64,000 nucleotides of DNA from Globisporangium splendens (lineage: Eukaryota > Oomycota > Peronosporomycetes > Pythiales > Pythiaceae): NCBI GenBank assembly GCA_006386115.1, contig VFIW01000003.1:62001-126000 (forward strand), written 5' to 3'. A model generated the notes under the pieces. The model saw only the letters and a list, made by a program, of their open reading frames with translations, made no database searches and was not told the origin of the DNA. The first letter of the stretch is position 1. Every line of letters starts with the position of its first letter. Shown here one piece after another: positions 9,781-19,822 of this stretch. Made by a program: the position numbers and the translations under genes.

Positions 9781-10832
9781 GATCATCATTGGCGTAGGGT
9801 ATTCGCGCTTGCATACTGCCATATGGTACAGATCTCAAACGCTGAACCTCTATTATTTAGTGAGACCTCATATATGATTGAATGCATATTGAATAGCACT
9901 CTGTGAGTGCCATGAGAGCTGATACCCTGTTGAGAATGATATGTGTGGCAAGTTGATTACCAATCAGCTGTGCAACTGTGACGCAGCTCTTCAAGTTGCC
10001 TCCACGTGCCGTGATTGGCGCTCGCTTCCATCAGCTGATCACAGAATCCTGAACGAGCCCACTTGCGAAAAGAGCCACCGGATGCGATATCTTAAGGCAT
10101 GCGCGCACGCTTGATACACGCTCAGGCGTGCAAGTAAGCACACCCACCTCCTCCCACCGCATGTGGACGTGAATGTGGGAGGACATGACCGCAATCACAT
10201 TCCAGATTCTCCATGCGCTGTCGCTTAGAGCCACTGGAGGCTGATGCCAACCACTGCTTCTCGCCAGCGGACGATGCAGGTTCTGGGAGCTAGCGGCTCC
10301 GGCGCTAGTGCTAATTATGCTCGCGCATAAAAGGCGCCAAGTGATCGAGGTGCAGGTGGCGTATTCAATGAGAGCAGTGAGCAAGTAAGTGCCAGGCTCT
10401 CTCTTGCAGACAACGTGCTCGGAATTCTCCTCACTAACCCGCTTGGTTCCTACTGAAATGTCGATGCAGGTCTAGTGTGCATGGCTTGCGCTAACCTAAG
10501 AATTCACGATCTACAGGCGGCAACAGCAGCTCGCTACATATCCCGGTGATAGAAATGCTTGTCGTGTGCGAGCAGCGCTGCGATGCCAAATTCAAAACTC
10601 CCTTTCGAGCACTGCAGGTACCGAATATGCGGCCACGGTGCATCGTCGGTGCTCCTGTTGCCAAAGGACCGTCATTACCTGCCGCATCATGACGAGTGGA
10701 TGGCATTCCGTGTACACATGGAATAACGGACGAGCATGCGAATGAGGAATCATTCCATGCGTGTACTTTTTTCGTCCACTTTTCTAGATTCCTTTTTTTC
10801 GCTGGTCATTCGCTCATCAGATAGATCACCCA
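9781..10832. other. Intergenic stretch without a recognisable gene
   Basis: I see only short open frames without domain content, in AT-richer sequence than the flanking genes. It separates the divergent WrbA gene from the broken SDR copy and presumably holds upstream control sequence. Confidence 0.5.
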
Positions 10833-11743
10833 GCCATGGGACGGCTCGCAGATCCTGACGCAGCGCGACCGTTGTGCTTGCGTGTCGGAGCGAGACTCGC
10901 GGCCGCATGGCCGAAGCGAACATTCGACAGTACTTGCGGTAGCTGGAGCTCAACGATGACGATAATGGCGAGGGCGGCTCGGTGGTGTTCATGCAGGTTG
11001 ACATGGGCGACCGCAAGAGCATCTACGCATTCGCCAAGCGGTTCCGCGAACGCTTCGACCGCCTCGATCTGCTCGTGAACAACGCCGGCGTGTCGGTGTT
11101 TGCGACGAAGTTCACGTCCGACTGCCTCGAGAGTCAATTTGGCGTCAACCACATCGGCGCATTCTACCTCACGCGACTGCTGTTCGATCTGCTGCAGCGC
11201 GCACCTGAGGCTCGTGTTGTTGCAGTCAGCAACATCGCGCACCGGTCGGCAAACATCGATTTCCGCACTGTTGCAAATGGCGACGATGCGTCCTGGGCGG
11301 ATCTCCGCGGCTGCGCCAACTCCAAGATGGCCAACCTTCTGTTCACGTACGAACTCGACCGCCGCCTTCGCGCCAAGCGCATCCACAACGTCAAGACCGT
11401 GGCCGCGCACCCGGAACTGACGCGCACGGCGATCTTTGCGAAACTCGCCATCGACTTTATGCCTCGAGTCCTGCAGTGGGTAATGCTCGAGATGCTGTTT
11501 GCACTGCCGTTTAATACGATCGAAATGGGGACGCTTCCCATTTTGTACGCTGCGACCGTGGAGAGTGTGGCAAGCGGCGAGTACTACGGACCGAGTCGAT
11601 GGGGGAACCGTCTCGGATACCCCACGCGCGAGATCTCGACACCCGCGAGCCACTCGGACGAAGACGCGAAGACGCTCTGGACGCTCAGCGTAGAGCTCCT
11701 GGAGACCAAGTTCGACGTGCAGTTAAGCAATGTGCACGTGTGA
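10833..11743 (+). pseudogene. Short-chain dehydrogenase 2, inactivated duplicate
   Basis: Middle member of the SDR tandem. The start of the family (WDGSQI) is present near 10837 but the next roughly 27 residues, including the TGxxxGxG cofactor loop, are deleted. Coding then resumes out of frame at VVLACRSETRGR and meets a TAG at 10940-10942. From 10982 on, a 253-codon frame is open and protein-like (LDLLVNNAGVSVF, NHIGAFYLTRLLFDLL, EYYGPSRWG). Even there, the catalytic Ser of NVSS is Asn (AVSNIAHR) and the catalytic Tyr of YxxxK is Cys (CANSKMANLL). It cannot act as a normal SDR. Confidence 0.85.
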
Positions 11744-12077
11744 GTGAGTGAGTGTGTATGTGCGTTTGGCAAGGGAGGCGTGTAGATTTGGTTAATAAAC
11801 AGCCGACAACGAACGGAAGAAGCAAATTCAATGGGCATTGTTGCACATTAGGTAGGTGAGCGACCATGGAGCCATTCCGTTGACATGCATGACCTAGCGA
11901 TTGACATGGATCGCATACATTTAGGGCATGTTACATTTAGGACAGCAGTCTCTTACAGATAAAGTGGGCCACACTATTCACGTATGCGACACGCCATTCG
12001 TTGTAATCGTTCCATTTTGGCGCAAGACGATCGCTGTCGTAACGAACAGAAGCAAGCGCCATTGAGTGAACAGCCAA

Positions 12078-13091
12078 ATGGCGACGTTCGCGCACAGGGA
12101 AGACGACGCGGCGCTGCTCGCGTACCGCGCGCAATGGAGCGTGGCGAGCATCCCGTCGCTCAAGGGCAAGATCGCGATCGTGACGGGCGCGAACTCGGGC
12201 ATCGGCTTCGAGACGGCGCTCGCACTCGCGCGCAATGGTGCCCACGTCGTGCTCGCGTGCCGAAGCGGTCTGCGCGGCACGGCTGCGCAACAGAAGATTG
12301 AGGACACCATCGCGTCCGTCGAAGGGAGAGGCGCGACCGAGTTTGTGCACATGAATCTGAGTCGGTTGGAGAGCGTGCACGGGTTTGTGCAGGCGTTCAA
12401 GAAGAAGTTCGACCGCGTCGATATCCTGGTGAACAATGCCGGACTGATGTACCCGGCGGAGACCCACACGGCGACCGGCTTGGAGACCCAGTTCGCAGTG
12501 AACCACTTGGGCCACTTCTACTTGACTCAGTTGTTGTTCGACTTGCTCAAGAAGAGCGAGCATGCGCGCATCGTGAATGTCAGCAGCGTGGCGCATCGCA
12601 TGGCGCGGATGGATTTCAACACGCTCGCACGGTCCACCGGCAACAAGTGGCTCTACTTTATCGACTACAGCAACTCGAAGCTCGCGAATTTGCTGTTCAC
12701 ATACGAACTGAACCGACGCATCGAAGCCGCAGGTCTTTCGGGCAAAATTCTGTCCGTCGCAGCGCATCCAGGCGTCACCTCGAGTGATCTCACCCCGAAA
12801 GTCGTGGAAGGGTATCTGCCAACGTTCCTCCATGCGCCGCTGCGCAAGCTCCTCGAGTGGGTGCCTGTGTTTCAGAGCACAGCGTGTGGCGCATTGCCGA
12901 GCATCTTCGCAGCAACGGATCCGTCGGTGAAAAGCGGCGATTTCTACGGTCCTGGCGGCTTCCAGAGCGTCTGGGGCAAAGTGCCTGCGCGAGAGATCTC
13001 GAGTGCTGCGAGTTACTCGGAGGAGACCGGCGCTGCCCTGTGGAAGCTGAGCGAAGACGTCGCGAACGCCACATTCACCGTGGTCGCATAG
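12078..13091 (+). CDS. Short-chain dehydrogenase/reductase 3, 337 aa
   Basis: NAD(P)-dependent oxidoreductase of the retinol-dehydrogenase-like group. Motifs: TGANSGIG (about residue 35), VDILVNNAGLM, NHLGHFYLTQLLFDLL, NVSSVAHR and DYSNSKLANLL with Ser, Tyr and Lys all present. A C-terminal region like that of gene 1 follows (AAHPGVTSSDL, then DFYGPGGFQSVWG). An N-terminal extension of about 20 residues (MATFAHREDDAALLAYRAQW) distinguishes it from gene 1. The ATG at 12078 is preferred because the four in-frame codons upstream lack an ATG. It is intact, unlike its neighbour at 10833-11743. Confidence 0.93.
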   Translation: MATFAHREDDAALLAYRAQWSVASIPSLKGKIAIVTGANSGIGFETALALARNGAHVVLACRSGLRGTAAQQKIEDTIASVEGRGATEFVHMNLSRLESVHGFVQAFKKKFDRVDILVNNAGLMYPAETHTATGLETQFAVNHLGHFYLTQLLFDLLKKSEHARIVNVSSVAHRMARMDFNTLARSTGNKWLYFIDYSNSKLANLLFTYELNRRIEAAGLSGKILSVAAHPGVTSSDLTPKVVEGYLPTFLHAPLRKLLEWVPVFQSTACGALPSIFAATDPSVKSGDFYGPGGFQSVWGKVPAREISSAASYSEETGAALWKLSEDVANATFTVVA

Positions 13092-13495
13092 TAATGAAGT
13101 GTCTGAGAATGCAGTTGCAGCAGAAGTATGCGAGGAAGAGCGCAGGAACCAGTAAGTGCGATGACTCTTTCCCATTCATGTGCATGGTTGAAATGTCTTC
13201 CGTCATCATCTTTGAACTTTTCGTTTGTTTACGTCTTACAGGAGCGTTTGCGTCGGATATAAGAGTCACGAGTCGCTTTCCGTGCGCCTGATTGGCAGAA
13301 ACCATTGGTTACGTGCTCATTTTGCGTTAGCAACTCTGCAGCAACGATTTTGTTTTATACACCACTTCAACTTCCATATGTATAAAACACATCCAGACTC
13401 GCATTTTTATTTTTTCTGCAGGCAACGGCCACTGACCGCAGAAGCGAACTCGCACCGCCAACACCAAGCCCAATCAGCATCTCCCTTCTGCCAGA
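13092..13495. other. Intergenic stretch / upstream region of lumazine synthase
   Basis: No gene recognised. A weaker initiator-like GTGCTCATTTTGCG lies about 170 bp before the ATG at 13496. A pyrimidine run ending TTTTTTCTGCAG near 13420 resembles an intron acceptor, so a leader intron is possible. Confidence 0.4.
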
Positions 13496-14143
13496 ATGAC
13501 CGGAGACATCAAGAAGAACGCGCTCGCGGCGCTGAGCTCCCGCAAGCTGGACGGCAAGGGGCTGCGCATCGCCATCGTGCACGCCAAGTGGAACATCGAG
13601 ATCATCAGCGCGCTCGTGTCGGGCGCCAAGAATGAGCTCAAGAAGGCTGGCGTCGCAGACCACGACATCGTCGTGCTCGAAGTGTCGGGTGCGTACGAGC
13701 TGCCGTATGCTGCGAGCCGCGTGATCGCGTCACAGAAGATCGATGCGGTGATCTGCATCGGCTGCTTGATCAAGGGCGACACGATGCACTTTGAGTACAT
13801 CTGTGAAGCCGTGACGCAGGGCATCATGCGTGTGCAGTTGGACTCGCAGGTGCCTGTGCTCTTTGGCGTGCTGACTGTGATGAACGAGCAGCAGGCGAAG
13901 GACCGCGCTGGTTTGTCGGAGAAGGGCCACAACCACGGCGTTGAATGGGCGCAGACCGCGATCGAGATGGCGCGTCTTCGTGAGATCACGCGCGCCGGTG
14001 GGTGCCCAATGCGTCCTCGCGAAAAGAGCCCATACCACGACCTCACGTCGTGCCCATTCTTCACGGTGTCTGCGTGGTTGCACGTGGGCACGATCTCCAT
14101 TCTGGGGCTCGCGGCTGCTGCTGCGTTCAAGCGATTCTCGTAG
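13496..14143 (+). CDS. ribH: 6,7-dimethyl-8-ribityllumazine synthase with C-terminal tail, 215 aa
   Basis: Penultimate step of riboflavin synthesis: joins 5-amino-6-ribitylaminouracil with dihydroxybutanone phosphate. Residues 1-160 hold the family signatures: [44 protein letters not shown] with the catalytic His, and [15 protein letters not shown]. About 50 residues follow that bacterial and fungal enzymes lack. They contain [13 protein letters not shown] and end in a hydrophobic segment ([16 protein letters not shown]), perhaps a membrane anchor or targeting tail. The ATG at 13496 gives the expected N-terminus. Confidence 0.95.
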   Translation: MTGDIKKNALAALSSRKLDGKGLRIAIVHAKWNIEIISALVSGAKNELKKAGVADHDIVVLEVSGAYELPYAASRVIASQKIDAVICIGCLIKGDTMHFEYICEAVTQGIMRVQLDSQVPVLFGVLTVMNEQQAKDRAGLSEKGHNHGVEWAQTAIEMARLREITRAGGCPMRPREKSPYHDLTSCPFFTVSAWLHVGTISILGLAAAAAFKRFS

Positions 14144-14384
14144 ATTGCTTTCAACGGATCCAGAAGGTAGATGTGGACGACATTACTCGACATGTGTTTC
14201 TGCGAGAAACACAGTATGACTTGAATGAATGAAGATAGTGTACACTTTGTCGGTTTTTTATACGTTCGCATTCACGCGGCCGATGAAATCTGCGATGTCA
14301 GGAATCGAAGTTAGCAAATAGAGTTGATGTGGACGGGATGGCACTTGTAAAGAAAATGTGTGCGTGTTCCAGATAAAGGAAACA

Positions 14385-16814
14385 TTAGAAGCCAATGCGA
14401 ACTTTGCTCACGGGCGCTGCCATGCGAATACTCGACACGCTACCTCCACTTCGCTGCGACGAATTGCTTCCAACGCTCTTCACCGACCGATCGCTGAGCG
14501 AACAAAAACACAAGTGAGACCATGAATTCTTGGTGAGGAAGACAACAACACGAGCATTGCAGACAAAAAGCACCTTTTGTCACTTCTCGCAGACATGGGG
14601 GGTGGGAGTCCGCAGTCTCCCGCTGCTTGGTTCGCGCGAGCCGCGGCTGTTCGTCCGGGAGGCATGGATGGAATGTTGAGTCCACTCTCGCGCACCGATA
14701 CCGTCAACGTATCACTGATCTCAGGAAACTCGTTCGCTAGTTGCCCCAAGGTGTACAAGAGACTGCTGCTGATCTCTTTCAGGTTGTATGCTTCGAGCAT
14801 GATTTGCTCCTTCGGCTTGGCTCCATTCCTGCTGCCCGTAAACTTCTGATGTTCACGCACCATTTTATCCAGTTTCTTGACCACTTTCCCCCACTTGGAG
14901 CGCTCGTGGAGCACCTCCTTTTCCACTTGCTGGAATGCACTCTCCAACTGCATCACGTTCTCTTTCGCAAACTGTTTCTGCAACTCGATCTCTTTCAGCC
15001 GATTCGTCTCGCTTTCTAGGTCCATCTCAATACGCGTAACCTCTTTCTTCTTTTTGAAAAACGTGTCTTCTGCCTGTTTGACTTGATCTTCAAGTGCCGT
15101 CATCTTCATCGCATCGTCTCCACCGATATCAGCGCGGTGGAAGCTCTTACGGTAATCCGAATTTTGGTCTTCCAAATGCTGGAGTGTTTTCTTCAGCGCA
15201 CGAACTTCTTTCTCAGCGACCCGAATCTTATCATCGAGTTCGTCGCCTTCCCGTTGTAATTCATCTCGTCTTTCGGCTGCTTTGACCACAAAGTACGCCT
15301 GGCTGCGTTCTTCACCATTTGCATCTTCACTCCCGTAGCCACTCATTTTACACAGCGTCTCAAACTTGGCTTGCAATTTCTTCACTCGATTATCTCGCTC
15401 AGCGAGCTCCACTGATACTTTATGACGCTCTTATTCGATCGCCTTGTTCATCGCACGCTGAATTTCACGATGCATAGCAATCTCCTTTTTCCGTTCTTCC
15501 ATACTCTTCTTCAGTTGGAAGTCGCGGTATTCAAGCGAAAACACTTCATCAGCGCGCATGTTCAAAATCTCTTTCAGACGTTTGACTTCGAGGGACTGTA
15601 AATCGTGCTGAACCAACAACTCTTCTTTCTCCTTGAGCGTCTGCTTGAGTGAACTCGAACAACTGTCATTCGCAAGCTCCAGCTCGGTGATCTTGGCAGT
15701 AATTTCTTCACGCTGTTTCACCAACGCCTTCTTCACACGATCTTGGGCTCGTTTTTCCTCTTCAAGCTTCTTGCACTGAGCTTGCATCACACTTTCTTCG
15801 GCTTTGACACGGTCGAGCTCCATCTGAAGCACTTGAATCTGGCTCTGGAGCACTTTAGTTTCCTCTGCACTTCGCTCACCACTTGCGCGAGACACTTTTC
15901 GCTCCATTTGTTGAATCTGGAACTCGCCATTGTATACAAGCTCTTGCTGTCGCAGTGTCTGCTGATCAAGAAGCTTGAGCTTTGTACGCAAGTTTTGGAT
16001 CGCAGCTTTGGATCCAGAAATCTCTGCGATCAGCCCGGCTTCTTTTTGGCGCAGGTTGAAAAGGTGCTGGCTTTTGCGAAACATGTGCTCTTTCCGCAAT
16101 GTAATCTCTTTGTCAATGCGCTTCAACTCGTTTTCCAGCGCGCTGAGGTCCTGTTCAGCCTCTTTCGCCAAGGTCTCCGCGTCCGCGGTGGAGTTTATGC
16201 ACTTTTCCAGTGCACTTTTCGTTGCTTTGTACCGAGCGCGCGCATTCTCAAGATCTTGCTTCATGCTTTCCAAATGATGGTCCTTGTTCGTGTCGTATGA
16301 GCGCTGCTGGTTCAAGTGCGCGACGGCACTGGACAGCTGGTTCTTCAATATTTCGACTTGATCTCTGAACTCCTGCAGCCTTGCCATCGTCTGCTGGAAT
16401 TCCTGTTGGACCCTGGACTGCTGGCACTCTTTCCCGCTTATCTTTGCCTGCGTTTCGTTGTTTTCTTGCTCTTGCAGCTTTATCTCAATCGCTATCGCCA
16501 TTCTCACCCTCGCTGTTCTGCTGTCCGCGCTGCTTGCCGTCCGCTCGCTTCCAGCTGCAGGCGTTTGCTTGCTGCGTCTCCTCGGGTTTGTCACCATCTC
16601 CATCGTCTCGTTTCGCGCCAAACTTGCGACTCCACGTCGACGTCTGTCCTTCCGTGCCATTATCTGCGCCTTTGCTGTTGTTCGCCTCGTCGCCCCATCC
16701 GGAGCTCAGTAAATGTTTCTCCATGCTCTTCACTGGTGCATTCTCTTCCGGCGACGACGCAGCAGCAGCGCCAACCGCGCCTGCGTACTCATCATCGTCT
16801 GGACTGGTAGCCAT
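14385..16814 (-). pseudogene. CCDC39: CCDC39 (FAP59-like) axonemal ruler protein, 5'-altered and with in-frame stop
   Basis: CCDC39/FAP59 forms, with CCDC40, the 96-nm ruler of motile flagella. Similarity is strong from LDQQTLRQQELVYN through FQIQQMERKVSR, MRADEVFSLEYRDFQLKKSM and QAYFVVKAAERRDELQREGD to the C-terminus. An 80-bp intron (14573-14494) precedes the last exon, which ends at 14385. A TAA at 15431-15433 lies in the otherwise continuous frame, between NKAIE and ERHKVSVELAERD. The roughly 230-290 N-terminal residues of the family are not found. Instead, an unrelated acidic segment in another frame starts at 16814 (MATSPDDDEYAG). I read this as a damaged gene, although a missed 5' intron structure is possible. 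Confidence 0.8.
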
Positions 16815-17768
16815 CGCTCTTCACCCACACGCGCGCTTCCCTTTTGCACTCTGCGAACTACGAATGCCGCTCATTCTCCGTGTCATTTGCCGCCGCGCGC
16901 GCGCATTTATAGCTTGCGTTCTCCGCATCGCATCGGTTTCGAGGTTGAAGTGCCAAGCATCACTCTTGGTGGCGTGCAACTTTCAGGTGACACACGTACT
17001 CAACTAAGTGCGAAAGACCTTCGACAACTCGTTTTTGTCGCTTGGATTCTGACACCATGCAGCACGCACGCTGCGGGATGATTTGCAACGTCGATGGCGG
17101 GTCCGTAGTCTGTCGATTACTTAGGAGACTGCCATCGGCTGGTGGAGGAAACGGGTCTGCCCGTCCCTGTCTGCTGCTTCATTCTCGAAGTTGAACTTTG
17201 AGCGTGAGCGTGGCCTGCACTCCCTCCTGCCGCTCTCCTTCTGCACCTAACATCACCTACCATGCGTGCGCACATGGTACACAGCAAATCCATTGCATGC
17301 AGGTGAATGCACACACAATCAATCCACCATGCGCTTCTTGAGACCAGGCGCCTATGGCCGTGCCTGGACAAGTGGAAAAGCCGTTTGCATTGTCGCTTTA
17401 CTGTCTTCAGTGTGGAAGTGGAGTCAACGTTGCAAGGTCAGGTGCTGGTCAGAGTCTGGTATTGCGTGGCATTAGATGGCGTTCGAGAACAGAAGCACGC
17501 AAAAAGCTCAAGCACTCGCATAGTTGCACAGCAGAGTCATCACCCCCATAGAGTTTGCTATTTCCCGATTAGGTACGTTTTATGCGACCCCTTATAGATG
17601 GGTTGAAGTTTCGAACAGATTTATAGCTCTATGATTGGATGATTTTACGAAACGGTGCGGCATGACGTCAGCGCGTCACGGAGTGAACCAAATGATGGCA
17701 CCTGACGAGCCGCGTCACTGCTCCCAATGCTACATGCCGACGGTGCGTCGGGGCTTTTTAACAGCACC
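16815..17768. other. Intergenic stretch between the CCDC39 and GAPDH genes
   Basis: Nearly 1 kb without a convincing gene. A CTATAAATG motif lies on the minus strand near 16900, upstream of CCDC39. The right end holds the GAPDH promoter. I found no remnant of the missing CCDC39 N-terminus here. Confidence 0.45.
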
Positions 17769-17782
17769 TCATTCCGCAATTT
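17769..17782 (+). promoter_or_regulatory. Oomycete initiator element of the GAPDH gene
   Basis: TCATTCCGCAATTT is a near-perfect match to the oomycete initiator consensus (GCTCATTYYNCAWTTT), followed by a GCGCCGCC run. It lies about 110 bases upstream of the start codon at 17891. Confidence 0.7.
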
Positions 17783-17890
17783 GCGCCGCCCAAGCAACAG
17801 CTCAAGAGCCACACGAGAGACGCGCCAGTGCTGCCAGTGCTGCTTGGTCTGCTTACCACCCCACCCATCCACACCCTCCATCAAAACACA

Positions 17891-19489
17891 ATGGCTGAAG
17901 CGAAACTCACCGGCGACGAGATCAACGCGCTGCGCGACATCGAGCTCGAAGCCTGGAAACAGCAGGAGCACGCCGCGGACCTCATGGTGCCGCTCATCGG
18001 CCACCTCTACCGTCAGTGCAACGTCATCATGGTGCTCTTTGGCAAGGGCCTCGTGCACAAGAACAGCATCGACATCATCCGCGCGCACAACTTTGTGTGC
18101 AAATACGTCGGTAAGCGTATGCAACCGACGGACTCGGAGATCGTGCTCTCGGCGTTGACGCAGTATGCGCCGAATGCGCGCGACATGCGTATTGATCTGG
18201 GACGCACGTTTCTCATGGTTGAAGATCTTGTGCGTGATGTGCAATCCGAGACATCGGAAGAAGGCAAAGACGCAAAGGTGAAGATCATCGGCGCGCTCTT
18301 GAACGACAAAATGGCGCACATCACGCCACCACTGTCGCCAATGGGCGGCATCGTGTCCATGACGAAGCCGAGCGACGTCGTTCTCTACGGTTTCGGTCGT
18401 ATTGGCCGCTTGCTCGCGCGTTTGCTCATTGAGAAGAGCGGTCCGGGTGTGAAGCTGATGCTGCGTGCGATTGTCGTGCGCAGTGGCACGAAGGAGGACT
18501 TGGCCAAGCGTGCGAGTCTGCTGCGCCGCGATTCCGTGCACGGTCCATTCAACGGCACGATCCAGTTCAACGAGGAAGCGAACGCCATTATCGCGAACGG
18601 CAACCTCATTCAGATCATCTACGCGAATGCCCCAGATCAATGCGACTACACGAAGTACGGCATCCACGATGCCGTGGTCATCGACAACACTGGTATCTGG
18701 CGCGACAAGAACGCGCTGGGCTTGCACTTGAAGTCGCCGGGCGTCTCGAAGGTGATTCTGACTGCTCCAGCAAAGGGCAACGTCCCAACGATTGTTGCGG
18801 GCGTGAACAACCACCACATTACGGCTGAGGACAGCATTTACTCGGCTGCGTCGTGCACGACGAACGCGATTGCGCCATCGCTCCTGGCGCTTGACCAAAA
18901 GTACGGCATCATCGGTGGCCACATTGAAACGGTCCACTCGTTCACGAACGACCAGAACTTGATTGACAACTACCACATGAAGGAGCGTCGCGGGCGCAGT
19001 GCCGTGCTCAACATGGTCATCACGGAAACGGGTGCGGCAGCTGCGGTCGTCAAGTGTCTTCCATCGCTCAAGGACAAGTTGACGGCGAACGCGATCCGTG
19101 TGCCGACGCCAAACGTGTCGCTCGCGATTCTGAATGTGCACTTGGACCCGACGAAGGCGCACGGTATCACCGCGAAGGAGATCAACTCGTACATGTCGAA
19201 GATCTCGCTCAACTCGCCTCTGCAGAACCAGATCGACTTCGTGGACTCGGCCGAAGTTGCATCGTCGGACTTCGTCGGCAGCCGCGCGTCCGGCACGGTC
19301 GACGGCAAAGCCACGATCGTCAAGGACAACAAGGTCATCCTGTACGTCTGGTACGATAACGAGTTCGGCTACAGTTGCCAGGTCGTGCGTCTGCTGCAAT
19401 CGCTGCAGGGCATCAACCACCCACGCTTCCCGGACCAAAACCAGGTGGAAGAGATCGACCGCGCTCTCAACTTGACCTGGAACCTGTAA
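17891..19489 (+). CDS. gap: Glyceraldehyde-3-phosphate dehydrogenase, long bacterial type, 532 aa
   Basis: Converts glyceraldehyde 3-phosphate, NAD(P)+ and phosphate to 1,3-bisphosphoglycerate. About 160 N-terminal residues (DIELEAWKQQEHAADLMVPL, RTFLMVEDLVRDV) precede the Rossmann motif VVLYGFGRIGRLLARLL. RRDSVHGPFNGTI and the catalytic SCTTNAIAP follow. The paired histidine segment reads HSFTNDQNLIDNYHMKERRG, where ordinary eukaryotic GAPDH has HAYTATQ. This architecture is the long form known from proteobacteria such as Pseudomonas. The ATG at 17891 is the first in frame after the initiator; upstream in-frame codons include only GTG. No mitochondrial presequence is obvious. Intronless and intact. 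Confidence 0.92.
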   Translation: MAEAKLTGDEINALRDIELEAWKQQEHAADLMVPLIGHLYRQCNVIMVLFGKGLVHKNSIDIIRAHNFVCKYVGKRMQPTDSEIVLSALTQYAPNARDMRIDLGRTFLMVEDLVRDVQSETSEEGKDAKVKIIGALLNDKMAHITPPLSPMGGIVSMTKPSDVVLYGFGRIGRLLARLLIEKSGPGVKLMLRAIVVRSGTKEDLAKRASLLRRDSVHGPFNGTIQFNEEANAIIANGNLIQIIYANAPDQCDYTKYGIHDAVVIDNTGIWRDKNALGLHLKSPGVSKVILTAPAKGNVPTIVAGVNNHHITAEDSIYSAASCTTNAIAPSLLALDQKYGIIGGHIETVHSFTNDQNLIDNYHMKERRGRSAVLNMVITETGAAAAVVKCLPSLKDKLTANAIRVPTPNVSLAILNVHLDPTKAHGITAKEINSYMSKISLNSPLQNQIDFVDSAEVASSDFVGSRASGTVDGKATIVKDNKVILYVWYDNEFGYSCQVVRLLQSLQGINHPRFPDQNQVEEIDRALNLTWNL

Positions 19490-19822
19490 GCAACAAGCAA
19501 AGATGATGATAAAGACCCGTGTTGTGTCCACGTATCTCCCTTGATGAGGTAGAGCACACCGCTAGCGTCCGTTTAATATGTTCCTTCACACACATAAAAA
19601 GCAAAATATAGTTGATTTGTCTGATTCTCCCACGCTCCAGGCTGAGCATTTTTGTCGACATGCAGGCATTTTCCATTCATGTGGGCTGTGGGTTGCGTCG
19701 TTTCGGGTTCCTCATGCGTGCACCCTGTTTATATGCAACGGGGTGAATGGAAGTGGCCGTGGAAAAAAGAAGGAGAGCGGACCAGGTTCCACAAGTATCG
19801 TTAGCATTTTTCGTTCTCAAGA
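19490..19822. other. Short intergenic stretch
   Basis: No gene seen. It contains the 3' flank of GAPDH and the upstream region of the coiled-coil gene. Confidence 0.5.

Noticed and set aside
11937..13175. 412-codon minus-strand frame opposite SDR gene 3
   Set aside because: Antisense shadow of a GC-biased gene. The plus strand carries all SDR motifs.
14577..16810. Long plus-strand open frames opposite CCDC39
   Set aside because: They are mirror readings of a coiled-coil gene with biased codons. Their composition (Ser, Leu, Phe, Cys-rich) is not protein-like, and the minus strand matches a known family.
17891..18350. Triosephosphate isomerase-GAPDH fusion known from stramenopiles
   Set aside because: The N-terminal 160 residues show no TIM-barrel motifs; they match the extension of the long bacterial GAPDH.
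17645..19531. 628-codon minus-strand frame opposite GAPDH
   Set aside because: Arg/His/Val-rich antisense shadow of the strongly biased GAPDH codons; no domain seen.
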